Of a DNA stretch of 64,000 bases, positions 37,319-46,001 are shown piece after piece (the first letter of the stretch is position 1; each line of letters starts with the position of its first letter). The notes beneath the pieces were generated by a model. The model was not told the origin of the DNA. It searched no databases and saw only the letters and a list, made by a program, of their open reading frames with translations. The translations under genes and the position numbers were made by a program. The stretch is from Gammaproteobacteria bacterium (GTDB lineage Bacteria; Pseudomonadota; Gammaproteobacteria; Pseudomonadales; Azotimanducaceae), in assembly GCA_026709365.1 (NCBI GenBank), contig JAPOTD010000070.1, positions 1 through 64,000 on the forward strand, given 5' to 3'.

Positions 37319-39490
37319 CTACTCCACCAACCCCATAGCCGCCAGGAAGAACGCGTACTCCTCAGCCACTTCGCGCAGCGAGTCGAAGCGCCCGGACTTG
37401 CCGCCGTGTCCGGCGCCCATGTTGGTCTTGAGCAGCAGCAGGTTGTCGTCGGTCTTCAGGGTGCGCAGCTTGGCGACGTACTTAGCGGGCTCCCAATAGG
37501 TCACCCGCGGGTCGTTCAATCCGGCGGTGACCAGCATCGGCGGATAGGCGCCGGCTTTTAGCTGGTCATAGGGGGAATAGGAGCGGATCAGCCGGAACGC
37601 TTCGGCGTCCTCGATGGGGTTGCCCCACTCCGGCCATTCGATGGGGGTCAGCGGCAGGCTGTCGTCCAGCATGGTGTTCAGCACATCCACGAAGGGCACG
37701 TGGGCGGCCACGGCGCCCCAGAGTTCCGGGGCTTGGTTGACCACGGCGCCCATGAGCTTGCCGCCGGCGCTGCCGCCGGCGATGGCGATGCGGCCCGCCT
37801 GGGCGTGGCCGGTGCCGATCAGGTGCCGGGCCACGTCCACGAAGTCGTTGAAGGTGTTGGTCCGGCGCGTGAGCTTGCCAGCCTCGTACCAGTGGTAGCC
37901 GAGGTCGTCGCCGCCCCGGATGTGGGCGATGGCGGCGATGAAGCCGCGGTCAAGCAGCGACAGGCGCGACGTCGAGAACGAGGGCGGGATGGCGTGGCCG
38001 TAGGCGCCGTAGGCATACAGGTAAAGCGGGGCGCTGCCGTCCGTGGGCACATCCTTGCGGCGCACGATGGAGACCGGAACCCGGGCCCCGTCGCGGGCCG
38101 GGGCGTTCAGCCTCTCCGTGACGTAAAGCGATGGATCGTAGCCGCTGGGAATTTGCCGAACCTTGCGCGCTTCGAGGTCACTTCGGTCAAGATGGTAGTC
38201 ATACACGGTGTCGGGGGTGACCATCGAGGTGTAGTTCAGACGCAATGAGCGGGTCTCGAACTCGGGGTTGTTGCCCAGGCTCACGGCATAGGCGGCTTCG
38301 GGAAAGTCGATGTGGGCGCTGTCCCCTGCGCCGTCGATCAGGCGAATTTGGTCCAGGCCGTCCACCCGCTCCTGCACGGCGATGAAGTCCGCGAACGGCT
38401 GGAAGCCGCGGATGTAGAGCGCATCGGAGCCCTCCAGCAGGGATGTCCAAGCCTGCTCGGAAAGGTCATCGCCGGCGGCAACGGCCAAGCGGGTGTTCTT
38501 GTGCCGGTCGTTGGTGCGCATGATGAAGCGGTCGCCCTGATGGTCCACGGAATACTCGTGGCCAGCCCGGCGCGGGGCGACCAGGCGGGGCTTGGCATCC
38601 AAGTCATTGGCGGGGATCAGGTACGCCTCCGAGGTCACGTGGTCGGCGGCATGGATGATGACGTGCTGCTTGGATGCCGAAGCCGAGATGCCCACGAAAA
38701 AGCCCGGATCGGACTCCTCGTAAACGAGGGCGTCCTCGGCTGCCGGCTCGCCCAGCCGATGCCGCCGCACTTGGTAGGGACGCCAATTCCCATCGACCAC
38801 CGTGTAGAGAAACGCCGAATCGTCAGCCGCCCATACCGGGCTGCCGACAGTGTCCTCGATGGCATCCTCAAGCAGTTCGCCGCGGCGAAGGTCCTTGACC
38901 ACCAAGCGAAAGCGCTCCGAGCCGTTGGTGTCCGTGCTGTAGGCCATGAGCTGGCCGTTGTTGCTGACCGCCAATGCCCCCAGGCGAAAGTACTCAAGGC
39001 CCTTTGCCAATGCGGGCTCATCGAGAATGGTCCGGGCTTCCCCGGTCGGGGCCAGCCGAGCATCCGGGGCATCCGCAGGCCAGCGCGACCAGATGCGGTA
39101 CTGTCCGTCCCGCGGGTAGCGCCACTGGTAGAACCAAGCCCCTTCGCGCACCGGGACGCTGGCCTCATCGGGCTGCTGGCGGGCCTTGATCTCCTCGAAC
39201 AGGGTGTCCACCGAAGTCGCGTGAGGCGCCATTGCCGCCTCGAAGTAGCGGTTCTCCGCTTCGAGGTAGGCCAGCACATCGGCATCGTCCACCTTGGGGT
39301 AGCTGTCGTCCTTCAACCAGTGGAAGGGGTCCTCAACGGTGATGCCGTGGTGGGTGTAGGCGTGCGGACGCATGTCCGCCTTGGGCGGCTGCGGCAGCGG
39401 CTTCGAGTCAGGCATGGGCGTTTCCCGTTCGGTACAGGCGGCGATGGTGAGCAGCAAGAGCATTGCGCCGATATGAGCCCGGAAGGTCAT
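37319..39490 (-). CDS. S9 prolyl oligopeptidase / oligopeptidase B-like lipoprotein
   Basis: A serine peptidase of 723 residues. A lipoprotein signal (MLLLLTIAAC, lipobox LTIAAC) replaces the cytosolic N-terminus of E. coli PtrB, so it should be anchored in the envelope. The beta-propeller covers about residues 90-430; the catalytic domain has YAYGAYGHAIPPSF, GGSAGGKLMGAV (Ser), GLNDPRVTYWEP (Asp) and GAGHGGKSGRF (His). Its ATG overlaps the alpha-E gene's stop by 4 bp, so it is third in a coupled operon with ATP-grasp and alpha-E proteins. Confidence 0.92.
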   Translation of the reverse strand: MTFRAHIGAMLLLLTIAACTERETPMPDSKPLPQPPKADMRPHAYTHHGITVEDPFHWLKDDSYPKVDDADVLAYLEAENRYFEAAMAPHATSVDTLFEEIKARQQPDEASVPVREGAWFYQWRYPRDGQYRIWSRWPADAPDARLAPTGEARTILDEPALAKGLEYFRLGALAVSNNGQLMAYSTDTNGSERFRLVVKDLRRGELLEDAIEDTVGSPVWAADDSAFLYTVVDGNWRPYQVRRHRLGEPAAEDALVYEESDPGFFVGISASASKQHVIIHAADHVTSEAYLIPANDLDAKPRLVAPRRAGHEYSVDHQGDRFIMRTNDRHKNTRLAVAAGDDLSEQAWTSLLEGSDALYIRGFQPFADFIAVQERVDGLDQIRLIDGAGDSAHIDFPEAAYAVSLGNNPEFETRSLRLNYTSMVTPDTVYDYHLDRSDLEARKVRQIPSGYDPSLYVTERLNAPARDGARVPVSIVRRKDVPTDGSAPLYLYAYGAYGHAIPPSFSTSRLSLLDRGFIAAIAHIRGGDDLGYHWYEAGKLTRRTNTFNDFVDVARHLIGTGHAQAGRIAIAGGSAGGKLMGAVVNQAPELWGAVAAHVPFVDVLNTMLDDSLPLTPIEWPEWGNPIEDAEAFRLIRSYSPYDQLKAGAYPPMLVTAGLNDPRVTYWEPAKYVAKLRTLKTDDNLLLLKTNMGAGHGGKSGRFDSLREVAEEYAFFLAAMGLVE

Positions 39491-40530
39491 CTCGGCGAGC
39501 CCTCCGGCTTAGGCAATGTCGCCTCACGAGGCGCGAATCCGTTGTTGCCGAAGGGCATTTCCCCCTGTGCCGGCGCGGGTTGGACGGTGTCCTCGGGCAC
39601 TCGAAACCAGGTTTCCGTGATCGACTCGTGCAACTGACCGAGCTGCACTTGGCATTCATCAAGGAACCGATGCAGGGAATCGCGATCGAGGGTGCCCAAA
39701 TCGGATGACGCCAAAAACCCGGCTGCTTGGTCGCAGGCGCGCAGCGGGGCTTCGTGGCGCGGCAGCGAGCGGATGTGGCGGCGGATGGCGTTCAGGCAGT
39801 AGGCATAGGAACGCGGCAGCCCCGGCTCCCGGAACAGGAATTCCAGCACCAACGGCCGCGTGACGGGTGCGCCGACGATGCCTTGGTAGGACTGGCGGGC
39901 ATTTAGGGAGCCGAGCACGCTGCGCCACTGAATCTCCCGGAACGGGGCGAGGTCGAGGCCGGGCGGCAGCAAGTCGTTGGAGCGCACGTCAATGATGCGG
40001 GTGGTCATGTCGGCCCGCTCGATGCGGCTGCCGAGGCGCAGCAGTTGCCACGGGGCGCCGTGCAGCATGTTCTGCGACAGGAAGCCCTCCAGCCGCTGCA
40101 CTCGGCTGCTGATGCCTTCGAGGGCGGCATGGCGCTTGATTCGGGACAGGTTCGGCCCGAGTGCTGCGTGAGCGAACAGATGCAGGTCGTTGACATGCTC
40201 GAAGGTGGGGCCAGGCATGGTTTCGCGCACCGTTCGGGCGTTCTCCCGCGCCGCCGAAATGGCGCTGGTGATCGCCGATGAGTGCCGGGCGTCGCAGGTG
40301 AGGAAGCGGCACACGTTGCGCTCGCTCGACTCGCCGTACAGCAGGTCGAACAATGCCTCCGAGCCGGTGATGTCGATCAGCGGCCGCCAGCCGAGGGCCA
40401 CCCGGCCGGGCATGTCCATCAGCATGTTGGCGTTGACGCTGATCAGCCGCGCCGTGTTGTCGGCTCGCTCCATGTAGCGCCCCAGCCAGTAGATGCGCTC
40501 CGCGACTCGGGAAAGCAGCCGGTGCCTCAT
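39487..40530 (-). CDS. Alpha-E domain protein
   Basis: A helical protein of 347 residues: LLSRVAERIYWLGRYMERADNTARL at the N-terminus and repeated acidic/arginine-rich helices (SRIERADMTTRIIDV) are the signatures of the alpha-E family, almost always encoded next to circularly permuted ATP-grasp proteins in predicted amide-ligase clusters. Function not established. ATG 40530 overlaps the ATP-grasp stop (ATGA), and its own stop overlaps the peptidase start. Confidence 0.92.
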   Translation of the reverse strand: MRHRLLSRVAERIYWLGRYMERADNTARLISVNANMLMDMPGRVALGWRPLIDITGSEALFDLLYGESSERNVCRFLTCDARHSSAITSAISAARENARTVRETMPGPTFEHVNDLHLFAHAALGPNLSRIKRHAALEGISSRVQRLEGFLSQNMLHGAPWQLLRLGSRIERADMTTRIIDVRSNDLLPPGLDLAPFREIQWRSVLGSLNARQSYQGIVGAPVTRPLVLEFLFREPGLPRSYAYCLNAIRRHIRSLPRHEAPLRACDQAAGFLASSDLGTLDRDSLHRFLDECQVQLGQLHESITETWFRVPEDTVQPAPAQGEMPFGNNGFAPREATLPKPEGSPR

Positions 40531-42041
40531 CTTGCCAAGTCCACGATCCAAGTGTCCTTGCTGCCGCCGCCTTGGGAGGAGTTCACCACCATGGAACCCT
40601 TGTTCATGGCCACCCGGGTCAGTCCGCCCATGGTCACATGGATGTCCGCCCCGGAAAGGATGAAGGGGCGCAGGTCCAAGTGTCGGGGCTGCAGCCTATC
40701 GGCGCTGCTCGGCGCACCGGCCAAGGTGGGCGCCGTGGACAGGGTCAGCATCGGCTGCGCCATGTAGTTGCGCGGATTGGCGCGCACGGCGCGGGCGAAC
40801 GCATTGCGCTGCCGCTTGCTGGCCTTCGGGCCGATCAGCATGCCGTAGCCGCCGGACTCGTTGGCGGGCTTGACCACCATCTGGTCGAGGTTGTCGAGCA
40901 CGTAGTCCCGATCGGCCTTCTCCACGCAACGGTAGGAGGGCACGTTGGCCAGCAGCGGCTCCTCGCCCAAGTAGTAGTGCACCATGTCCGGCACGTAGGT
41001 GTAGATCACCTTGTCGTCCGCCACGCCGCAGCCGGGCGCGTTGGCCAGCGCCACGTTGCCCGCCTGCCAAGCCCGCATCAAGCCGGGCACGCCGAGCACG
41101 GAATCGGGACGGAACGCCTTCGGATCGAGGAACAAGTCGTCAATGCGCCGGTAGATCACGTCCACCCGCACCCGGCCGGCGATGGTCTTCATGTACACGC
41201 AGTCATCAGCGCCAACCCTGAGGTCGGCGCCCTCTACCAGTTCCGCGCCCATCGCTTGGGCCAGGTAGGCGTGCTCGAAGTAGGCGGAGTTGTAGATGCC
41301 GGGGGTCAGCACAACGATCTGCGGGGCGTCATTGCCCTCGGGCGCCAGGGAGCGCAGGCAGCCCGCCAGCCGTTGCGGGTAGTCGTCCACTGGATGGATG
41401 ACATAGTCCTTGAACAGCTCCGGGAAGACGCGCTTCATCACGGCGCGGTTCTCCAGCATGTAGGACACGCCCGAAGGCACCCGCAAGTTGTCTTCGAGCA
41501 CATAGAGGGCGCCGTCCCGATCACGCACCAGATCGGTGCCGCAGACATGGGCCCAAATGCCCTGGGGCGGGTCGATGCCCACGCACCGGGGCCGAAACTC
41601 GCGGGATTTCTCGATGTACGCCGCAGGCACCACGCCATCGCGCAGGATGCGTTGATGGTGGTAAACGTCATCAATGAAGGCGTTCAAGGCCCGCACCCGC
41701 TGGGTCAGCCCCTGGGCGATTGCGTCCCATTCACGCTTACGGATCAGGCGCGGCACGATGTCGAAGGGCCATTCCCGGTCGATGCCGCCGGACTTGATCG
41801 GCTGAGAGGCGGCCTCCCCCCGGGCTCCCCGGCTGACGGCTCCGGTGTCGTACACCGTGAAGGTGATGCCCATGGTGCGAATCGCCAGCTCCGCGGCGGC
41901 GGCCCGCTCGGAAAGCGCCTCGTCAGTCAGCCGCGACAACACCCGCAGCAAAGGCCCGGCGCCGGGGCGGGCTCGGCCATTGGGCATGACCAGTTCATCC
42001 CAAAGGCCCGCGGCTTCGTACTGCTTCCAATCGATGGGCAT
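40527..42041 (-). CDS. Circularly permuted type 2 ATP-grasp protein
   Basis: A protein of 504 residues of the predicted ATP-dependent carboxylate-amine ligase family. RCVGIDPPQGIWAHVCGTDLVRDRDGALYVLEDNLRVPSG is the conserved core (given here in two motifs: IWAHVCGTDL and VLEDNLRVPSG); VVVLTPG, VIYRRIDDLFLDP and VVKPANESGGYGMLIG are ATP/Mg-binding regions, and MNKGSMVVNSSQGGGSKDTW ends it. The bond it makes is unknown. ATG 42041 lies 13 bp after a 53-residue gene and starts the coupled trio. Confidence 0.92.
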   Translation of the reverse strand: MPIDWKQYEAAGLWDELVMPNGRARPGAGPLLRVLSRLTDEALSERAAAAELAIRTMGITFTVYDTGAVSRGARGEAASQPIKSGGIDREWPFDIVPRLIRKREWDAIAQGLTQRVRALNAFIDDVYHHQRILRDGVVPAAYIEKSREFRPRCVGIDPPQGIWAHVCGTDLVRDRDGALYVLEDNLRVPSGVSYMLENRAVMKRVFPELFKDYVIHPVDDYPQRLAGCLRSLAPEGNDAPQIVVLTPGIYNSAYFEHAYLAQAMGAELVEGADLRVGADDCVYMKTIAGRVRVDVIYRRIDDLFLDPKAFRPDSVLGVPGLMRAWQAGNVALANAPGCGVADDKVIYTYVPDMVHYYLGEEPLLANVPSYRCVEKADRDYVLDNLDQMVVKPANESGGYGMLIGPKASKRQRNAFARAVRANPRNYMAQPMLTLSTAPTLAGAPSSADRLQPRHLDLRPFILSGADIHVTMGGLTRVAMNKGSMVVNSSQGGGSKDTWIVDLAR

Positions 42042-42054
42042 CAGGGCGCGCCGA

Positions 42055-42216
42055 TCAATCCGCCGCGTCCGCCTTGCCAATGCCAGGCGCCGCATGGGCG
42101 GACAGGGCCGACTTGGCCATGCCGGTTTGCGGCCCTTTGAGCGCTTTGGCGGCGCGTTCGTTGGCCTTGATCTTGCTCATGATGGCCGCGGAGGCGCCGA
42201 ATTTGTGGCTTGGCAT
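42055..42216 (-). CDS. Small Lys/Ala-rich protein upstream of the ATP-grasp operon
   Basis: A protein of 53 residues; ATG 42216 has AAGGAA 8-9 nt upstream. MPSHKFGASAAIMSKIKANE begins it, then KGPQTGMAKSALSAHAAPGI and a short acidic end. No signal peptide, Cys or membrane segment. It ends 13 bp before the ATP-grasp start, so it shares the operon. It might be a substrate or accessory peptide for the ligase, or an unrelated small basic protein; unrecognised. Confidence 0.6.
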   Translation of the reverse strand: MPSHKFGASAAIMSKIKANERAAKALKGPQTGMAKSALSAHAAPGIGKADAAD

Positions 42217-42465
42217 GCTTTTTTCCTTGCGTTGGGTGCCCAATTAGGTCGGCGTCGCCAGTGGATTTGCGGCAGAAGCTGGACTAAGGGGCTTTGGAAT
42301 TTTGGCAGACGCCTCCCTGATGCACCGTGCGTACGGCCATATCAAGTCTGCCGATCGGTCACCGATTGCCTGATTCCTCTCCAAAGCGTCCCCCACCGTC
42401 AGCCGCCAGTCGCTTGGCGGGCGCGGCAGCACCGGCTCGCTGAACCTTCGGCACTCACCGGACGC

Positions 42466-43653
42466 TCAGTGCTCCTCGCGCCATTGCTTGATCGTTCGCG
42501 CCAGGCGGTTGCGCAGCCCAGCCTCGCCAACGGAGCCTCGCTGGGCCAGCAGGTACTTGGCAAGCGAGGGAATGCCTGCCCGAAACGCCGTGCCCTGTCC
42601 GGCTTCATCCCACAGAAAGCCCATGTCCGCAAGGATGTCTCTAGCGCAATCAACGCCATCCCAGCCGATGCCGAGCGCGGTTACGTGCGCTTCAAGCACA
42701 GTCTCGACCTCCCGTAGTGACAATTCCGTCTCGCCCAGGCCATGTGTGGCCAAGGCCTCGGCCGCTCCGACGACGCCCGCCCGCATCATCTCCTGCCAGC
42801 GGCGACCGTAATAGGTTGTTCGGGAAGCCATCACCGCGCGTTTCGCGGTCTTCAACTCGGCCTCGCCCACGACTTCCGCGCCCAAGGCCTCTATCTCGGC
42901 CCCCCACTTCTGGAGAAAGTAGGGGTAGCCGGCGCAGTCGCTGACAATTTCCTTGAGAGCGCCGCCGGTCATCTGGATGGGTGGCCGGCGCTGCGCGAGG
43001 GGTTCGACGAGACCACGCTCCACGTCGCGGCGCGAGATTCCGCCGACTCGCTCGAAGATGGATCTTTCGATGAACGTGGCGCTCCACTCGCCGAGCCGGC
43101 GGTCGAGGGCGGGCGTCCCGGCCAAGGTAACCAGCAGAGGGTGCGCGTTGGAGACGATCTGCGCGGCGTTCAGCAGGGCCCGAACGGCATCCGGCCTCGA
43201 TTCGTGAGCCTCGTCCACCGTAATCACTAGGCCGGTGCCCTGTGCCAAGCCACCGAGCACGTCGACCAGTGCGCCATCCCGCCGCCGCGCAAACTTCACC
43301 CCGCCACCTACGCCGAGCAACTGGCCTTCAACGCTGGCGATACCCCACTTTTGCAGGAGGCCGGGTTGCGTCAGGGTGTCGATCAACCGATCTGTTGACT
43401 CGATTTCACCGCCGGTCAGAGTGACAACCCGAACGCCCAGATGATCGGCCTCCCGCTCGAGTTCCCTGCACAGCACCGTCTTCCCATTGCCCCGAGGGCC
43501 TATGAGCACAAGGTTCTCGCCCTTGCCGCCACGTTGCACCACGCCGAGCCGACGTTTCATCGCGCCCAGGATGCGGTCCCGCCCGACCACCAATGCGGGC
43601 ACGCCGCCAGCGCTGGGCGCAAATATGACCCTATTGTTCGTATGTGCCTCCAA
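42466..43653 (-). CDS. AAA/STAND-type ATPase with C-terminal helical region
   Basis: A protein of 395 residues. VVGRDRILGAMKRRL, Walker A LIGPRGNGKTVL (about residues 50-61), Walker B LVITVDEAHE (about residues 142-151) and a sensor-like LVTLAGTPAL resemble the archaeal-type/AAA_16 ATPases that serve as clients of other effectors. The C-terminal third (EVETVLEAHVTALG, AGIPSLAKYLLAQRG) looks like a winged helix. No partner gene is fused or adjacent on the same strand. It begins the accessory island; the 250 bp between it and the 53-residue gene show no gene. Confidence 0.8.
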   Translation of the reverse strand: MEAHTNNRVIFAPSAGGVPALVVGRDRILGAMKRRLGVVQRGGKGENLVLIGPRGNGKTVLCRELEREADHLGVRVVTLTGGEIESTDRLIDTLTQPGLLQKWGIASVEGQLLGVGGGVKFARRRDGALVDVLGGLAQGTGLVITVDEAHESRPDAVRALLNAAQIVSNAHPLLVTLAGTPALDRRLGEWSATFIERSIFERVGGISRRDVERGLVEPLAQRRPPIQMTGGALKEIVSDCAGYPYFLQKWGAEIEALGAEVVGEAELKTAKRAVMASRTTYYGRRWQEMMRAGVVGAAEALATHGLGETELSLREVETVLEAHVTALGIGWDGVDCARDILADMGFLWDEAGQGTAFRAGIPSLAKYLLAQRGSVGEAGLRNRLARTIKQWREEH

Positions 43654-43846
43654 GACCCAACGGCGGTTCGAACATTGAGCGGATTGCTTCCCATCACAGC
43701 TCGTTCATGCGCTCAATAGTGCTTCAACGAGCTTGCCTTGTCACCTGCCTGAACGCCACGGGCTTGGCCTCAGAGAGAAGGCGGGGACTACAAGGATGCG
43801 CCGGTCTTGGTGTTGCTGGCAGCGTGGATGCATGAGGCATCCGCCG

Positions 43847-44539
43847 TCAAAGCTGTCGGCAGAGCTTCTCGCAGGGGATGCCGTCGCCATCGCCGTCCAA
43901 TGCCAGCTTGTCGCAGGCCTCCAAGTGGTGGCGGGCTTCGGCGCAGGAGGCCATCTCCCTGCAATGTCGCTTCGCGGCGCAGGAAAACGCTTGGGAGCCA
44001 ACCGCTGGCGAGGGGTTGGCGGCGGCCAGCTTACGTCGCTGTTGGCGTTCGCCGCGCCGCCACTCCCACGGCGGAACCGATGCGCCGACGCCCAGGGACC
44101 ATAGGCCGCTGCCCAAGTCGCGCGCGGCTGCCTCGTCGGGGAGCCAGTTCTCGGTGGCGTAGCGCCTGTACACCCAAGCGTGGCCCTCGCGCACCATGTC
44201 CCGATTGACGTCGCGCCCGTCCAATTGGAGCCTTGCCAGTAGCCGACCGTAGCGGTCCTCGCCGCTTGGCGCCACCTGCACGGTGCGCCGAAACACCTTG
44301 TCGGCCAGGGCTTGGCGAGCGCGGGCACCCCATGGCTGGCCCCGCTCCGGGGCGTCAATCTCCGTCAGCCGAACCTTGACCTGCCTCGGCCCAGCGTCAG
44401 TTTGGCGAAGCAAGGTCACTGTGTCACCGTCGGCCACGGCGACCACATCGGCATGGAAGCACGAAGGCGCGATGCAGGTTTGGGCGGAAGCGCAAGCGGT
44501 GAAGAAGAATACGACGGCAAACGCGAGGCAACGAACCAT
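43847..44539 (-). CDS. Secreted thermonuclease (SNase) with Excalibur domain
   Basis: A protein of 230 residues. A signal peptide (RCLAFAVVFFFTACASAQ, possibly lipoprotein) precedes a staphylococcal-nuclease fold: VVAVADGDTVTLL, VKVRLTEIDAPE and DRYGRLLARL supply the Ca-binding and catalytic Arg/Glu residues. The end is an Excalibur Ca-binding domain with its Cys pairs and DGDGDGIPCEKLC. It would degrade extracellular or periplasmic nucleic acid. ATG 44539 chosen; upstream TTG is unlikely. Confidence 0.92.
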   Translation of the reverse strand: MVRCLAFAVVFFFTACASAQTCIAPSCFHADVVAVADGDTVTLLRQTDAGPRQVKVRLTEIDAPERGQPWGARARQALADKVFRRTVQVAPSGEDRYGRLLARLQLDGRDVNRDMVREGHAWVYRRYATENWLPDEAAARDLGSGLWSLGVGASVPPWEWRRGERQQRRKLAAANPSPAVGSQAFSCAAKRHCREMASCAEARHHLEACDKLALDGDGDGIPCEKLCRQL

Positions 44540-44679
44540 GGGCAATCTCGCACAAACGGGAAGGCCAATATACTACAGCGGGTGGCGTGGCGATTGGCGG
44601 CATGGGCGAACATCGGGGTGCCGCGGCGCTCGAACCTCGGGGACATTTCCGCTTTGCGTTGACAGAGCGGCGCTCGAAC

Positions 44680-44691
44680 TTGTCACGACAA
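44680..44691. promoter_or_regulatory. Palindrome just upstream of the RHH-methyltransferase start
   Basis: TTGTC-AC-GACAA, a perfect 5+5 inverted repeat 5 bp before GTG 44697, with a TTGACA 17 bp upstream of it. A candidate operator for the methyltransferase's own N-terminal ribbon-helix-helix domain. Confidence 0.4.
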
Positions 44692-44696
44692 AACCC

Positions 44697-45983
44697 GTGG
44701 AATATCCTTCGGACTTCATCACTGGAGGCGACCCGCTCGGCAATCCGGTGGCTCGGGCCAAAGCACCCAATCCCAGGCTGGCGTCTGTCAATGTGCGTTT
44801 GACTACCGGCGAACGCGCTGAGATGGAGGAGTTCGCCGACCGTAGCGGTTTCCGCACGGTGAGCGACTATCTTCGCCACCTCCACGACCAAGCCAAGATG
44901 AGCACAGTCGAAGCGGATGCCGACGGCAAAAAGCACCGGGAGGAGTTTCCGGCACCCAGCGTCAGCACCTACCACAGCACGCGCTTGGGCACGATGCTCT
45001 GCGGGGATTCGCTGGCTTACCTGCGCGACGACGCCAACAGGGGGTCCGTCGATCTCATCGTGACCTCACCTCCATTTGGCTTGGTGCGAAAGAAGACATA
45101 CGGCAACGAGGACGCACATCTCTATTGCGACTGGTTCCGGCCCTTCGCAGAGGGATTTAGACGTGTGCTCAAGAGCAGCGGCAGCTTGGTGATCGACATT
45201 GGCGGGGCCTGGAAGCCAGGGCAACCAACACGTTCCCTCTATCACTTCGAGTTGCTGTTGATGCTCTGCGAGGAGTACGGATTCCACCTGTGCCAAGAGC
45301 ACTATTGGTGGAATCCTTCCAAGCTTCCGACACCGGCGGAATGGGTCAACGTGCGTCGAGTGCGGGTCAAAGACGCAGTTAACTGCATTTGGTGGCTATC
45401 GCAGACGCCTTGGCCGAAGGCCAGCAATAGAAGAGTTCTGGCGCCTTACAGCGCGTCGATGCGTGATTTGCTCAAGAATGGATATCGGGCCAAGCTCCGT
45501 CCGTCGGGCCACGACATTTCGGAGAAGTTCAACAAGGACAATGGCGGTTCAGTGCCGCCAAATCTGCTTGCAGTCGCGAACACGGAGTCGAATGGGGCCT
45601 ACCAGGACTACTGTCGGCGCCATGATCACCCGATTCACCCGGCGCGATTTCCTGAGCAGGTTCCCGAGTACTTCATTCGAATGCTGACGGATCCGCATGA
45701 CCTGATTCTTGACCCCTTTGCGGGCTCCTGCGTGACTGGTGCCGTCGCGGAAGTGCTCGACCGTCGTTGGGTATGCTGCGAGTTGAACGAGGATTACCTG
45801 CACGGCGCCATGGGACGCTTTGATCCGATGCCAAGCGCGCTTAACCGGACCAAGTCCGTGACCTACTCCATCCAGCCGCCGTGCCGCGTCCCGGTTAGTG
45901 AAGAAGAGGTTCCGTTGGTTGAACACGGCGGCATCACCCGGGAGCCTCCCGGCACCGCCCGCAAGGTCCAACCTCCGGTTTGA
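44697..45983 (+). CDS. Site-specific DNA methyltransferase (amino-MTase, beta class) with N-terminal RHH-like domain
   Basis: A protein of 428 residues. Residues ~22-62 (ASVNVRLTTGERAEMEEFAD...VSDYLRHLHDQAK) look like a ribbon-helix-helix DNA-binding domain. The catalytic domain follows in the order motif IV (IVTSPPFGL), then motif I near the C-terminus (LDPFAGSCVTGAVAE), the order of N4-cytosine and some N6-adenine enzymes. GTG 44697 is inferred from where the homology begins. The HNH nuclease gene 18 bp downstream is probably its restriction partner. Confidence 0.85.
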   Translation: MEYPSDFITGGDPLGNPVARAKAPNPRLASVNVRLTTGERAEMEEFADRSGFRTVSDYLRHLHDQAKMSTVEADADGKKHREEFPAPSVSTYHSTRLGTMLCGDSLAYLRDDANRGSVDLIVTSPPFGLVRKKTYGNEDAHLYCDWFRPFAEGFRRVLKSSGSLVIDIGGAWKPGQPTRSLYHFELLLMLCEEYGFHLCQEHYWWNPSKLPTPAEWVNVRRVRVKDAVNCIWWLSQTPWPKASNRRVLAPYSASMRDLLKNGYRAKLRPSGHDISEKFNKDNGGSVPPNLLAVANTESNGAYQDYCRRHDHPIHPARFPEQVPEYFIRMLTDPHDLILDPFAGSCVTGAVAEVLDRRWVCCELNEDYLHGAMGRFDPMPSALNRTKSVTYSIQPPCRVPVSEEEVPLVEHGGITREPPGTARKVQPPV

Positions 45984-46001
45984 CCAAAGGATTGAACTGA
46001 A

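Noticed and set aside
40572..42140. 522-codon frame opposite the ATP-grasp gene
   Set aside because: Low-complexity composition and complete overlap with a well-supported gene.
42244..42432. 62-codon frame between the 53-residue gene and the AAA ATPase
   Set aside because: No ribosome site, no motif; low-complexity.
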